From: Planctomycetota bacterium
GTDB lineage: Bacteria; Planctomycetota; UBA1135; JALUZX01
Assembly (NCBI GenBank): GCA_027011425.1
Contig: JALUZX010000372.1
Coordinates: forward strand, 1 to 9,190
Length of the DNA: 9,190 bases
Direction of reading: 5' to 3'
Position numbers and translations under genes: made by a program. This document shows positions 1 to 6,365 of the stretch, piece after piece. Under the pieces are notes generated by a model, which worked only from the letters and a program-made list of their open reading frames with translations, was not told where the DNA came from and made no database searches. How positions within the stretch are numbered: position 1 is the first letter of the stretch; each line of letters begins with the position of its first letter.

Positions 1-127
1 ATACGACGAGGCGACCCGGTGTTTTTCCATGGTTCTCAAGGAGGACCCCGCCCACTGGAGGGCCAGGCTCTACTTCCGCGACGCCGACGCCTCCCGGACC
101 ATGTATTACGACGAGGACCAGGAGAAG
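1..127 (+). repeat. Direct repeat, copy A (perfect match to 2031-2157)
   Basis: Bases 1-127 match bases 2031-2157 at every position (offset 2030). The match may continue upstream, out of view. After base 127 the genes remain homologous but diverge sharply: I count 14 mismatches in the 60 aligned bases 131-190. The repeat codes for the last TPR and the acidic linker of the two TPR/alpha-CTD proteins. Perfect identity including silent positions, next to about 77% identity, points to recent gene conversion or recombination between the copies. Confidence 0.9.
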
Positions 128-607
128 AAGGAGGACCGGCGCAACCAGATCCTGCAAATCCCCATCTCGGATTTCGAACTCTCCGTGCGCTCCCGGAACT
201 GCCTCGCCAAGATGGAGATCCGCACTCTCGGGGACCTGGTCAAGAAGACCGAGCAGGAACTCCTTTCCTACAAGAACTTCGGGGATACCTCCCTGATGGA
301 GATCAAGGAGATCCTGCGCCAGAAGGGACTCCGGCTGGGCCTTGGAAGGGAAGAGATCTCCTCCCTCGAGACCCTGGAGGAGGAATCCGGGGAGGGCCCC
401 CCGGAGGATATGAAGAACCGCCCCGTGTCCCACCTGGACCTCTCCATCCGGGCCATGCGGGTCATGGAAATCCTCAAGGTGAAGACCCTGGGGGATCTCT
501 GCAACAAGACCGAGGCCGAACTCCTGGCTTGCCCCAACTTCGGCCAGACTTCTCTCAACGAAGTGAAGCAGAAACTGGACAAGTTCGGCCTGAGCCTCAA
601 AGGGTAG
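1..607 (+). CDS. TPR / twin RNA polymerase alpha-CTD-like protein, upstream copy (5'-truncated by window edge)
   Basis: The reading frame is open from base 2 to the TAG at 605-607, giving 201 visible residues. The first ATG (base 29) lies inside a TPR helix that the downstream paralogue also has, so the true start is before the window. The visible part holds the end of a TPR, a linker with LYFRDADAS and MYYDED, then two alpha-CTD-like helix-hairpin domains at about residues 54-115 and 140-201. Domain 1 keeps residues matching E. coli alpha R265, N268 and C269 (R63, N66, C67 here), plus the G, S and E of the second contact patch, but has Thr where E. coli has K298. Domain 2 keeps only the Arg (R150). 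E. coli alpha-CTD binds UP-element DNA and activators; whether this protein does so is unknown. TPR plus alpha-CTD proteins are, from memory, characteristic of planctomycetes. It is 6 nt upstream of ruvA, so the two are probably co-transcribed. A paralogue follows ruvA. Confidence 0.85.
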   Translation, partial: YDEATRCFSMVLKEDPAHWRARLYFRDADASRTMYYDEDQEKKEDRRNQILQIPISDFELSVRSRNCLAKMEIRTLGDLVKKTEQELLSYKNFGDTSLMEIKEILRQKGLRLGLGREEISSLETLEEESGEGPPEDMKNRPVSHLDLSIRAMRVMEILKVKTLGDLCNKTEAELLACPNFGQTSLNEVKQKLDKFGLSLKG

Positions 608-613
608 GGAACC

Positions 614-1183
614 TTGCTGGATCACCTGGAAGGCCTGCTCGTGCGCCTGGAGCCCATGCGGGCCGTGGTGAGCGCCGGCGGCATCGGTTTCGAACTCCTC
701 GTTCCCCTCACCACATCTTCCCGTCTCCGGGAGGGCGACCGGGTCCTTCTCTATACCCACCTCCACATTTCGGACAGCCCCCGGATCCTGGCCTTTTCCA
801 GCCGGGAGGAGAGGGATTTCTGCCGGGATCTCCTCAAGGTCTCCGGCGTGGGCCCGGCCATCGCCGTCTCCCTTCTTTCCCACGCCACCCTCGAAGAACT
901 CACCGCCGCCGTGGCCGGAGGCGACGAGAAATCCTTGACTCGAATCAAGGGTGTGGGCAAGAAAACCGCCCAGCGGATCATCCTGGACCTCAAGGAAAAG
1001 TTGGGCCGCCCCGGCGCCGGCCCTCTTCTTCCCGCCTCCCGGGAGGAGGAGGACGCCGCCGCCGCCCTGGTGGCCTTGGGGTTCAAGGAAAAGGAGGCGC
1101 GGGCCTCGGTGGCCAAGGTTCTGCGGAAGTCCCCCGGCGCCGACGCAGGGGAGATCATCCGCCGCGTCCTGGCCGGGGGGTGA
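614..1183 (+). CDS. ruvA: Holliday junction branch migration protein RuvA
   Basis: RuvA binds four-way DNA junctions as a tetramer and recruits the RuvB motor for branch migration in recombinational repair. The 189-residue product is slightly shorter than the usual 200 or so. Residues 1-62 form the OB-fold domain (LEGLLVRLEP, GGIGFELLVP, YTHLHI). Residues 65-132 carry the two helix-hairpin-helix motifs: SGVGPAIAVSLL at 77-88 and IKGVGKKTAQRIILDLKEKL at 111-130. Residues 146-189 form domain III, which contacts RuvB (AAALVALGF). The start is TTG at 614: residue 1 aligns with the normal RuvA N-terminus (MIGRL-type), and AGGGA lies just upstream. The acidic pin that separates strands in E. coli (Glu55-Asp56) seems reduced to a single Asp (D54), although loop alignment is uncertain. 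Neighbours are two TPR/alpha-CTD paralogues; neither ruvB nor ruvC is next to it within view. Confidence 0.95.
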   Translation: MLDHLEGLLVRLEPMRAVVSAGGIGFELLVPLTTSSRLREGDRVLLYTHLHISDSPRILAFSSREERDFCRDLLKVSGVGPAIAVSLLSHATLEELTAAVAGGDEKSLTRIKGVGKKTAQRIILDLKEKLGRPGAGPLLPASREEEDAAAALVALGFKEKEARASVAKVLRKSPGADAGEIIRRVLAGG

Positions 1184-1191
1184 CCGTCCGC

Positions 1192-1221
1192 TTGACACGG
1201 GAAGGTCCGCCTTCCTAGAAT
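1192..1221 (+). promoter_or_regulatory. Sigma70-type promoter for the downstream TPR/alpha-CTD gene
   Basis: A perfect -35 box TTGACA (1192-1197) is followed after 18 bp by TAGAAT (1216-1221), which matches the -10 consensus at 5 of 6 positions. It starts 8 bp after the ruvA stop and has no coding region over it. Transcription would begin near 1228, which argues against TTG 1231 as a start and for a start at 1282 or 1303. It implies that the second paralogue can be expressed independently of ruvA. A similar box pair precedes tig. Confidence 0.7.
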
Positions 1222-1302
1222 CCCCGGCCTTTGCGGTCCCTGCCTCGTTTTTGGAAACGCCTTGCCACCAGGAAATGCGCCTTGAACCAGGTCGAAAAGG
1301 AG

Positions 1303-2640
1303 ATGCCCCAGGGCGGCTCCCATGATGAAGAATCCAGCCGGTCCCCCCAGGACATCCTCCTGTTCGACCCCATCAGCCCCGCCTGGGCCAAGGACCTGAA
1401 GAGCGCGGTCTATTCCTCTCCCCGGGCGAAAGCCCTCTTCGCCCGGGCCCTGGAGGCCCTGGCCCGGGACCGGGCGGACCGGGACGAGGATACGCTCTTG
1501 CGTCATGGAGTCGGGCTTTTCATCCTGGGAAGGAACGAGGAGGCCCTGGAGACCCTCCGGCAGGTGGACCCGGAGAGGCCCTACGCCCGCTTCTTTCTCG
1601 GGAGGGCCCTCTTCAAGGCCGGCCGGGTGGAGGAGGCCCGGGAGACCCTGGAAGGGGCCCTGGCCCTGACCTCCGAGGACCACGACGTCCGGGTGGCCTA
1701 CCTGGAACTCACGGCCTCTTTCAAGGACCCGGACCGTCTCGAGCACGAACTGGAGATGGGCCGGCACATCGAGGGGACGTCGGACTGGTATTACTTTGTG
1801 GGCCTCCTCCATGAGATGCGGGGGGACCACCAGGGCGCAATCGACGCCTGGGACCAGGCGCTCCAGTTGGATCCCCAGCATCCCAAGGCGCTCTTCGCCC
1901 TGGCCAAGGAGCTGGACCGGCGGGGCGAGGAGGAGGCGGCCCTGGAACTCTACGAGCGGGCGGCGTCGCTCCGGCCGGTCTACATGGAGGCCCTCATGAA
2001 CCTGGGGGTTCTCTACGAGGACCTGGGCCGATACGACGAGGCGACCCGGTGTTTTTCCATGGTTCTCAAGGAGGACCCCGCCCACTGGAGGGCCAGGCTC
2101 TACTTCCGCGACGCCGACGCCTCCCGGACCATGTATTACGACGAGGACCAGGAGAAGGAAGAGGACCGATTCCAGAAGATCCTGCAGATCCCGATCTCCG
2201 ATTTCGAACTCTCCAGCAGGGCCAGGAATTGCCTGGTGGACCTCATGGGGGTCCGCACCCTGGGAGACCTGGTGGCCAAGACGGAGGCGGAACTCCTGTC
2301 CTATCCTAATTTCGGAAATACTTCCCTGATGGAGGTCAAGGAGATTCTGCACCGGAAAGGGCTGAGGCTTGGCATGGGGAAGAAGGATGTTTCCTCCCTT
2401 GAGGCCCTGGAGGGAGGGCTGGAAGGGTCCGGCCAGGGGGACGAGAGGTCCCTTCCCGTATCCAAGCTGGAACTCTCCACCCGGGCCATGAAGGCCATGG
2501 AGGTCCTGAAGATCCGGACCCTGGGGGAACTCTCCGAGAAGACCGAGGCCGAACTCCTGGCCTGCCCCAACTTCGGCCAGACCTCCCTGAACGAGGTGAA
2601 GCAGAAACTGGACAAGTTCGGCCTGAGCCTCAAGGGCTGA
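1303..2640 (+). CDS. TPR / twin RNA polymerase alpha-CTD-like protein, complete downstream copy
   Basis: From ATG 1303 the product has 445 residues and no signal peptide or membrane segment, so it is probably cytoplasmic. Five TPR-like units are visible at about residues 61-93, 94-127, 162-195, 195-228 and 229-262. They are followed by a charged linker (LYFRDADAS, MYYDED) and two alpha-CTD-like domains at about 297-359 and 384-445. Domain 1 retains R306, N309 and C310 (E. coli R265, N268, C269) and has Thr at the K298 position; domain 2 retains only R394. Domain 1 also has one extra residue after the Asn-Cys pair compared with the upstream copy. TPRs usually bind proteins and alpha-CTDs bind DNA or activators, so a link to transcription is plausible but unproven. 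The start is uncertain: ATG 1303 has AAGGAG directly against it with no spacing, while TTG 1282 (452 residues) has AGGA 8 nt upstream. The gene has its own promoter. Confidence 0.88.
   Translation: MPQGGSHDEESSRSPQDILLFDPISPAWAKDLKSAVYSSPRAKALFARALEALARDRADRDEDTLLRHGVGLFILGRNEEALETLRQVDPERPYARFFLGRALFKAGRVEEARETLEGALALTSEDHDVRVAYLELTASFKDPDRLEHELEMGRHIEGTSDWYYFVGLLHEMRGDHQGAIDAWDQALQLDPQHPKALFALAKELDRRGEEEAALELYERAASLRPVYMEALMNLGVLYEDLGRYDEATRCFSMVLKEDPAHWRARLYFRDADASRTMYYDEDQEKEEDRFQKILQIPISDFELSSRARNCLVDLMGVRTLGDLVAKTEAELLSYPNFGNTSLMEVKEILHRKGLRLGMGKKDVSSLEALEGGLEGSGQGDERSLPVSKLELSTRAMKAMEVLKIRTLGELSEKTEAELLACPNFGQTSLNEVKQKLDKFGLSLKG
2031..2157 (+). repeat. Direct repeat, copy B (perfect match to 1-127)
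   Basis: Second copy of the 127-bp perfect direct repeat, in the same orientation and 2030 bp downstream. The wider homology of the two genes continues to their stops. It includes a second perfect block of 38 bp (563-600 against 2596-2633), where the offset changes to 2033 because of one inserted codon. The repeats enclose ruvA. Confidence 0.9.
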
Positions 2641-2649
2641 AACCTCGGG

Positions 2650-2676
2650 GCGGGCCCCTTCCTCCCATGGGCCCGC
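2650..2676 (+). terminator. Possible transcription terminator hairpin
   Basis: GCGGGCCC (2650-2657) and GGGCCCGC (2669-2676) form a perfect 8-bp GC-rich stem with an 11-nt loop, 9 nt after the stop of the second TPR/alpha-CTD gene. There is no clean T-run directly after it; a pyrimidine-rich stretch with short T-runs begins only at about 2697. It is well placed to end the upstream transcript, but it lacks a classical intrinsic terminator tail. Confidence 0.4.
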
Positions 2677-2782
2677 GGACTCTGTGGAGGGGCCCTATCT
2701 TTCCCTTTCCCCCTCCCCCGGGAAATGCCGATCCACCTCCAACATGTGGGACTATGTCTTCAGGGAACGGCGGCGCCTGTCC

Positions 2783-2802
2783 CGGCTCTTCCGGAAAAGC
2801 CG
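2783..2802. promoter_or_regulatory. Imperfect dyad upstream of the HEAT/TPR gene
   Basis: CGGCT and AGCCG arms surround the palindrome TTCCGGAA, giving a 20-bp dyad with one mismatched pair. It lies about 48 bp before the ATG at 2850, within a 209-bp gap without genes. It could be an operator for a dimeric regulator or a hairpin in the 5' leader. No known regulator site is recognised. Apart from this dyad, the upstream hairpin and a long pyrimidine-rich stretch (about 2697-2720), I see nothing in the gap. Confidence 0.25.
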
Positions 2803-2849
2803 TCCCCTCCCGGCTGGAACAAGTTGAGAGGGTGTGGGATAAGGGAGGG

Positions 2850-4151
2850 ATGAGTCCGGCCCGCGTCCTTCCGGTTCTGGTGTTCCTCCTGGCCCCCGGC
2901 CTGTCGGGGCGGGCCCAGTCTCCGCCGCGAACCTTGGAGGAGCTGGTCCACATTGCCGGAAAACGGGCCGCCGCCGCTTTGAAGGCCGGCAAGAAGCTCC
3001 TGCAACGCTACAAGCCAGACCTTTCACTCTCCTGGAATGAGAACCGGGAGTTCGTGGATCGGGCCGTTTCGGCCCTGGCCGCCCGGGGAAGCGACCTGGC
3101 CCCCCTCCTCTTTCCCCTTCTGGATCCCAAGGGGAGAGACGAGAGGTCCCGGAACCTTGCGGAGAATGCGGGCCGCGTCCTGGAGAAGATTGGGCTTGCT
3201 CTTTTCCTTCCCCGCCTGGTGCGGCTTCTCAGGGAAGGCAGTCCCCTGGGCCGCTCCGTGGCGGCACGGTTGCTCGGCGCCTCGGGGCGGAAGGAGGCGG
3301 TGGCCCCCTTGTTGGATGCCTTGAAGGACCCGGATCCTCCCGTTGTGGCGGCCGCCGTCCTTTCCTTGGGGAAGCTGGGGGCCCGGGAGGCGCGGGGCCC
3401 TCTCCTGGCTCTCCTGGATCGTTCGGGGCCGGCCTTGAAGGAAGCCCTTCTCTGGAGCCTGGCCAAGGTGGGCCGTCCGGAAGACCTGGACAAGATCCTC
3501 CCCTCTTTCGGCGAGGAAAAGAGTGAGAGAATCCTCTCACTCTTCCTGGACCTGGTCGAAAAACTGGGAAGGGAGAATCCCAAGGCCGCCCTCTTCGCGG
3601 CCCGCATCGCCTCGGGGGGGGGATTCAGCCTGTCCCTCAGGCTGAGGGCCCTGGAAGTCCTGGGCCGGACCAGGGGGAAGGGGGACAAAGAGATCCTGGC
3701 GCTTCTGAAAAAGCTCGTCGCCGACCCCCTCACCCCGGAGACCCTGCGGCGGCAGACGGCCTACACGCTCAACGCCCTTGGAGACAAGTCGGCCCGGAAC
3801 GTGGTTCTTGGCCCGGCTGAGCGTTTTCTCCACAAGAATCCCGGCATCCCCTACGCCTGGGTCAACCGGGGAGACGTATATTTCAACCTCGGCCTCTACT
3901 CCAAGGCCGCCTCGGACTACAACCGGGCCATCCAGCTCTGCGGCACCAGGACAAGACCCGAGCCCGGGACCTGGGCCCAGCTCTTTCTCTGCTACCTGCG
4001 CATGGGGAAGAAGCGGGACCTGATCCGGGCCGTCCGCAGGAGCCGCCTGCCCGTCAAGGTTCTCCGGGAACTCCTGGCGGAACATCCCGAGCTTGAAAAA
4101 GCCTGCCGAATGGACAAGGAGATCGCCGCCGCCTTTCAAGGGAAGCGCTGA
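2850..4151 (+). CDS. Exported HEAT-repeat / TPR protein of unknown function
   Basis: The 433-residue product begins with a likely Sec signal peptide: MSPAR, a hydrophobic stretch at residues 6-18 and a possible cleavage site after GRA at 22. There is no lipobox Cys, so it is probably periplasmic or secreted. Residues 85-250 or so are Leu/Ala-rich helical pairs of the HEAT/PBS-lyase-like type, the clearest being RSVAARLLGASG followed by EAVAPLLDALKDPDPPVVAAA. A TPR-like unit follows at about 336-367 (VNRGDVYFNLGLYSKAASDY), and a weaker helical pair at about 375-403. Such solenoids bind proteins; no catalytic motif is visible. The start at ATG 2850 is preferred because it puts the signal peptide at the N-terminus and follows GGGAGGG. 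An ATG at 2667 in the same frame would add 61 Pro/Gly-rich residues and bury the signal peptide. The gene ends 16 nt before the next start, so the pair may be co-transcribed. Confidence 0.8.
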   Translation: MSPARVLPVLVFLLAPGLSGRAQSPPRTLEELVHIAGKRAAAALKAGKKLLQRYKPDLSLSWNENREFVDRAVSALAARGSDLAPLLFPLLDPKGRDERSRNLAENAGRVLEKIGLALFLPRLVRLLREGSPLGRSVAARLLGASGRKEAVAPLLDALKDPDPPVVAAAVLSLGKLGAREARGPLLALLDRSGPALKEALLWSLAKVGRPEDLDKILPSFGEEKSERILSLFLDLVEKLGRENPKAALFAARIASGGGFSLSLRLRALEVLGRTRGKGDKEILALLKKLVADPLTPETLRRQTAYTLNALGDKSARNVVLGPAERFLHKNPGIPYAWVNRGDVYFNLGLYSKAASDYNRAIQLCGTRTRPEPGTWAQLFLCYLRMGKKRDLIRAVRRSRLPVKVLRELLAEHPELEKACRMDKEIAAAFQGKR

Positions 4152-4167
4152 CTTCTTGTTGGATGAC

Positions 4168-4875
4168 ATGGCAGGAAAGCCCCCCAAAGCGGGCGTCTGG
4201 ATCCTTTGCGCGGTCCTCTTCGCCTTCGCCTTCCAGGGGTCCCGCCACGTGTGGGATCCCGACGAAGGACGTTACACGGCCGTGGCCCTCAACATGATGG
4301 GGAGCGGCGACTGGGTCGTTCCCCGCCTTCACGACGAACACCCCCATTTTTCCAAGCCCCCCCTCACCTACTGGGCCGTGGCGGCCTCCATGGAGATCTT
4401 CGGAAAGAACGAGTGGGCCGCCCGCCTTCCCAACACCCTTGCCGATCTGGGGGCCCTGCTCCTCCTTTTCCTCCTGGGCCGGTTGGTCCTTTCCGAACGT
4501 CCCTGGGCGGCCCCCCTGGTGCCCTACCCGAAGGACCCCGTGGCCCTGGCGGGCGCCATCCGGAAAGCGGCGGGGCCCCGGGTCAGGGATGTGGTCTTCG
4601 TCAATACTAAAGCCGAATATGGGCTCTCTTTCTATACCGGCGCCGGAGTGGAACGGGTGGATTTCGGCCCTCTTTCCGAAGCCCCTCCCCTCGTGAGCCG
4701 GCCCCAGACGGTTCTCCAGGAACTTTCGGAAAAGGAGCCGGAGAGGCTCTTTCTCATCCGGCCCTGGGACCGGGACAGCTTCTCTTCCCGCCTGGCCTCG
4801 GCGGGATACAAGGCCCTTCCCCTGGGAGGATTCGGCAAATACCGTTTTTTCCGGGCCCGGAAAAAAGACACTTGA
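4168..4875 (+). CDS. ArnT/PMT-like membrane glycosyltransferase, internally shortened
   Basis: Family members move a sugar from a polyprenyl-phosphate carrier onto lipid or protein at the outer face of the inner membrane, and usually have about 450-600 residues with many membrane helices. This product has only 235. Its N-terminus is typical: a membrane segment (about 7-22), then the first periplasmic loop with WDPDEGRY (29-36, holding the conserved Asp-Glu), GSGDWVVP, SKPPLTYW (62-69), and a hydrophobic segment at about 91-108. At residues 112-120 the sequence passes straight to what looks like the family's soluble C-terminal part (VVFVNTKAEYGLSFYTG, VERVDFG, LFLIRPWD). Roughly 250-300 residues of central membrane helices appear to be missing with the frame intact. 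It is therefore probably inactive as a stand-alone transferase: a decaying gene, or a repurposed small protein. The start is ATG 4168; TTG 4156 or 4159 are alternatives, and ATG 4093 would overlap the previous gene by 59 nt. Confidence 0.75.
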   Translation: MAGKPPKAGVWILCAVLFAFAFQGSRHVWDPDEGRYTAVALNMMGSGDWVVPRLHDEHPHFSKPPLTYWAVAASMEIFGKNEWAARLPNTLADLGALLLLFLLGRLVLSERPWAAPLVPYPKDPVALAGAIRKAAGPRVRDVVFVNTKAEYGLSFYTGAGVERVDFGPLSEAPPLVSRPQTVLQELSEKEPERLFLIRPWDRDSFSSRLASAGYKALPLGGFGKYRFFRARKKDT

Positions 4876-4878
4876 CCG

Positions 4879-4895
4879 CCCCGGGCCCGCCGGGG
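4879..4895 (+). terminator. Possible GC hairpin after the glycosyltransferase gene
   Basis: CCCCGG (4879-4884) and CCGGGG (4890-4895) can form a 6-bp stem with a 5-nt loop, 3 nt after the stop and before the tig promoter. There is no T-tract, so an intrinsic terminator is only a possibility. In such GC-rich sequence short stems also arise by chance. Confidence 0.3.
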
Positions 4896-4918
4896 TGCCC
4901 CCGGGAGGTCCGCTTCGC

Positions 4919-4947
4919 TTGACTTGGGTCCTTCCCCTCCCCAGAAT
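4919..4947 (+). promoter_or_regulatory. Sigma70-type promoter for the tig-clpP-clpX-rlmN unit
   Basis: TTGACT (4919-4924, 5 of 6 consensus) is followed after 17 bp by CAGAAT (4942-4947; A, A and T at the key -10 positions). It lies in the non-coding gap between the glycosyltransferase stop at 4875 and the tig start at 4979. Predicted transcription begins near 4954, leaving a leader of about 25 nt. No heat-shock-type (sigma32) boxes or CIRCE inverted repeat were seen, so stress control of this operon is not supported by the sequence. Confidence 0.65.
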
Positions 4948-4978
4948 CTTTCCTTTCACCCGCAACCGGAAAGAGGTC

Positions 4979-6271
4979 ATGGAAACCAAAATCGAGGACA
5001 TCGGTCCCTGCAGGAAGAGACTCTCCATCACCATTCCCGCCGAGGAACTCCAAAAGGAACTGGACAAGGGCTTCCGGGAGGCCTCCCGGTACGCCCGGAT
5101 CCCCGGGTTCCGGCCGGGAAAGGTGCCCCGGGCCATCCTGGAGAAGAAATTCGGCACGGCCCTGAGAGAGGACGTGAAGGAGAGGGTGGTGGACCAGGCC
5201 TGGAGGGAGGCCCTGGAGGACAATGAATTGGAGCCCCTGGGGGATCCTAAGGTGGAAGGCCTGCCACCGGGCCCCCTGGACGAGAACCAGGATCTCTCCT
5301 TCCAGGCCGTCTTCGACGTGTACCCCGAGATCAAGCTCGGCGAGGTGAAGGGGCTGAAGGTCAAGAAGGAGAAGATCCAGGTCTCCGAGGCGGAAGTGGA
5401 CCAGGCCCTGGACGATCTGGCCCGGTCCCGGGCGCGCCTGGAACCCGTTCCCGACGCCGAGGTGGAGCGCGAAGACAGCGCCAAGTGCGACTTGGAGTTC
5501 CTCCACGAGGGAGAGAGCGTCAAGACCATCCAGGACCTGGTCCTCTCCCCCCTCAGGCCCTTGGAAGGCACGGATCCCGAGGAGTTCGCCGCAAAGCTGC
5601 TTGGCCGGCGGGCCGGTGAAGAATCCTCCCTCTTTCTCACCTTTTCCAAGAACTTCCCTGTCGAGGAGGTCCGGGAGAAGCCCGGCGAGGTGAAGATCAA
5701 GATCAAGGAGGTGCTCAGGGAGAAGGTTCCCCCCGTGGATGACGAACTCGCCAAGGCCCTGGGCGTGGAAGGGGGCCTGGAGGAACTACGGAAGAAGGTG
5801 GAAGAGAGTCTCTTCAAGGATAAGGAGAGGGCCGAGAAGAAGCGCATCGAAGAGGAGCTGGTGGACCTGCTTCTGGCGGAATATCCCTTCGAGCTTCCCC
5901 AGGCCATCGTGGATGAGCAGCTCGAGTCCCGCCTCTCCCGGGCCAAGGCGGAGATGGAGGCCCAGGGCCTGCCCCCCGAGGAGGTCGCCACCAAGCTGGC
6001 ATCCATGAAGGAAGAGGTTCGGGACGAGGACGTCCGGGCCATCAAGACCTTCTTCCTGGTCCGGGAGATCGCCAAGAAGGAAAAGATCTACGTGACCGAG
6101 GGCGAAGTGAACCGGGCGGTCCAGGCCATGGCGGCCGAGCAAAGGGTTTCTCCCGAAAAGCTCAGGTCCCAGTTGGAGTCCCGGGGGATCCTCCAGGAAA
6201 TCCGCTTCGACCTGCTGGAACGTAAAGTTATGGACTATCTCAGGGAAAAGGCCGAACTGGTCGAAGATTGA
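4979..6271 (+). CDS. tig: Trigger factor, ribosome-associated chaperone
   Basis: Trigger factor binds at the ribosome exit tunnel (protein L23 in E. coli) and shields nascent chains. The 430-residue length is normal. Residues 1-115 or so are the ribosome-binding domain, with the signature GFRPGKVP at 43-50 (GFRKGKVP in E. coli). Residues 166-247 occupy the place of the FKBP-type prolyl isomerase domain but are diverged: the E. coli GSVDG and IPGFE elements that form its active site are not recognisable, so isomerase activity may be weak or lost. Residues 248-430 are the helical chaperone domain, rich in Glu and Lys. The start at ATG 4979 aligns with the family's N-terminus and has AAGAGG just upstream; an in-frame GTG at 4895 lies upstream of the promoter and is rejected. 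It is the first gene of the proteostasis unit. Confidence 0.95.
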   Translation: METKIEDIGPCRKRLSITIPAEELQKELDKGFREASRYARIPGFRPGKVPRAILEKKFGTALREDVKERVVDQAWREALEDNELEPLGDPKVEGLPPGPLDENQDLSFQAVFDVYPEIKLGEVKGLKVKKEKIQVSEAEVDQALDDLARSRARLEPVPDAEVEREDSAKCDLEFLHEGESVKTIQDLVLSPLRPLEGTDPEEFAAKLLGRRAGEESSLFLTFSKNFPVEEVREKPGEVKIKIKEVLREKVPPVDDELAKALGVEGGLEELRKKVEESLFKDKERAEKKRIEEELVDLLLAEYPFELPQAIVDEQLESRLSRAKAEMEAQGLPPEEVATKLASMKEEVRDEDVRAIKTFFLVREIAKKEKIYVTEGEVNRAVQAMAAEQRVSPEKLRSQLESRGILQEIRFDLLERKVMDYLREKAELVED

Positions 6272-6365
6272 TCATGGCAAAGGAGCAGTCCGGCGTCTCC
6301 CCTGGGGAGAACCCGGCCCCAGACGTGAAAACCCCGCTTCCCAAGAGAAACCACGGAGAGGAACC

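Noticed and set aside
19..1218. 399-codon + strand frame across the first gene and ruvA
   Set aside because: Composition is dominated by Pro, Arg and Gly; it overlaps two recognised genes in another frame. In GC-rich DNA stops are rare in off-frames.
1231..1302. N-terminal extension of the second TPR/alpha-CTD gene from TTG 1231
   Set aside because: It would begin about 3 nt after the predicted transcription start, with no room for a ribosome-binding site; starts at 1282 or 1303 are more credible.
751..2352. 533-codon antisense frame
   Set aside because: Complementary to ruvA and the second TPR/alpha-CTD gene; no recognisable motif, so it is a shadow of GC-rich coding sequence.
1..2640. Mobile element or composite transposon enclosed by the direct repeats
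   Set aside because: The repeats are the coding regions of two paralogous genes; no transposase, terminal inverted repeats or target-site duplication is visible.
2815..2843. Possible promoter TGGAAC-N17-GATAAG before the HEAT/TPR gene
   Set aside because: Only 3 of 6 and 4 of 6 consensus matches, and transcription would begin at about the start codon itself.
2667..2849. N-terminal extension of the HEAT/TPR protein from ATG 2667
   Set aside because: It would add 61 Pro/Gly-rich residues ahead of a clear signal peptide.
4054..6075. 673-codon antisense frame
   Set aside because: Low-complexity Ser/Arg-rich product opposite tig and the glycosyltransferase gene; no domain recognised.
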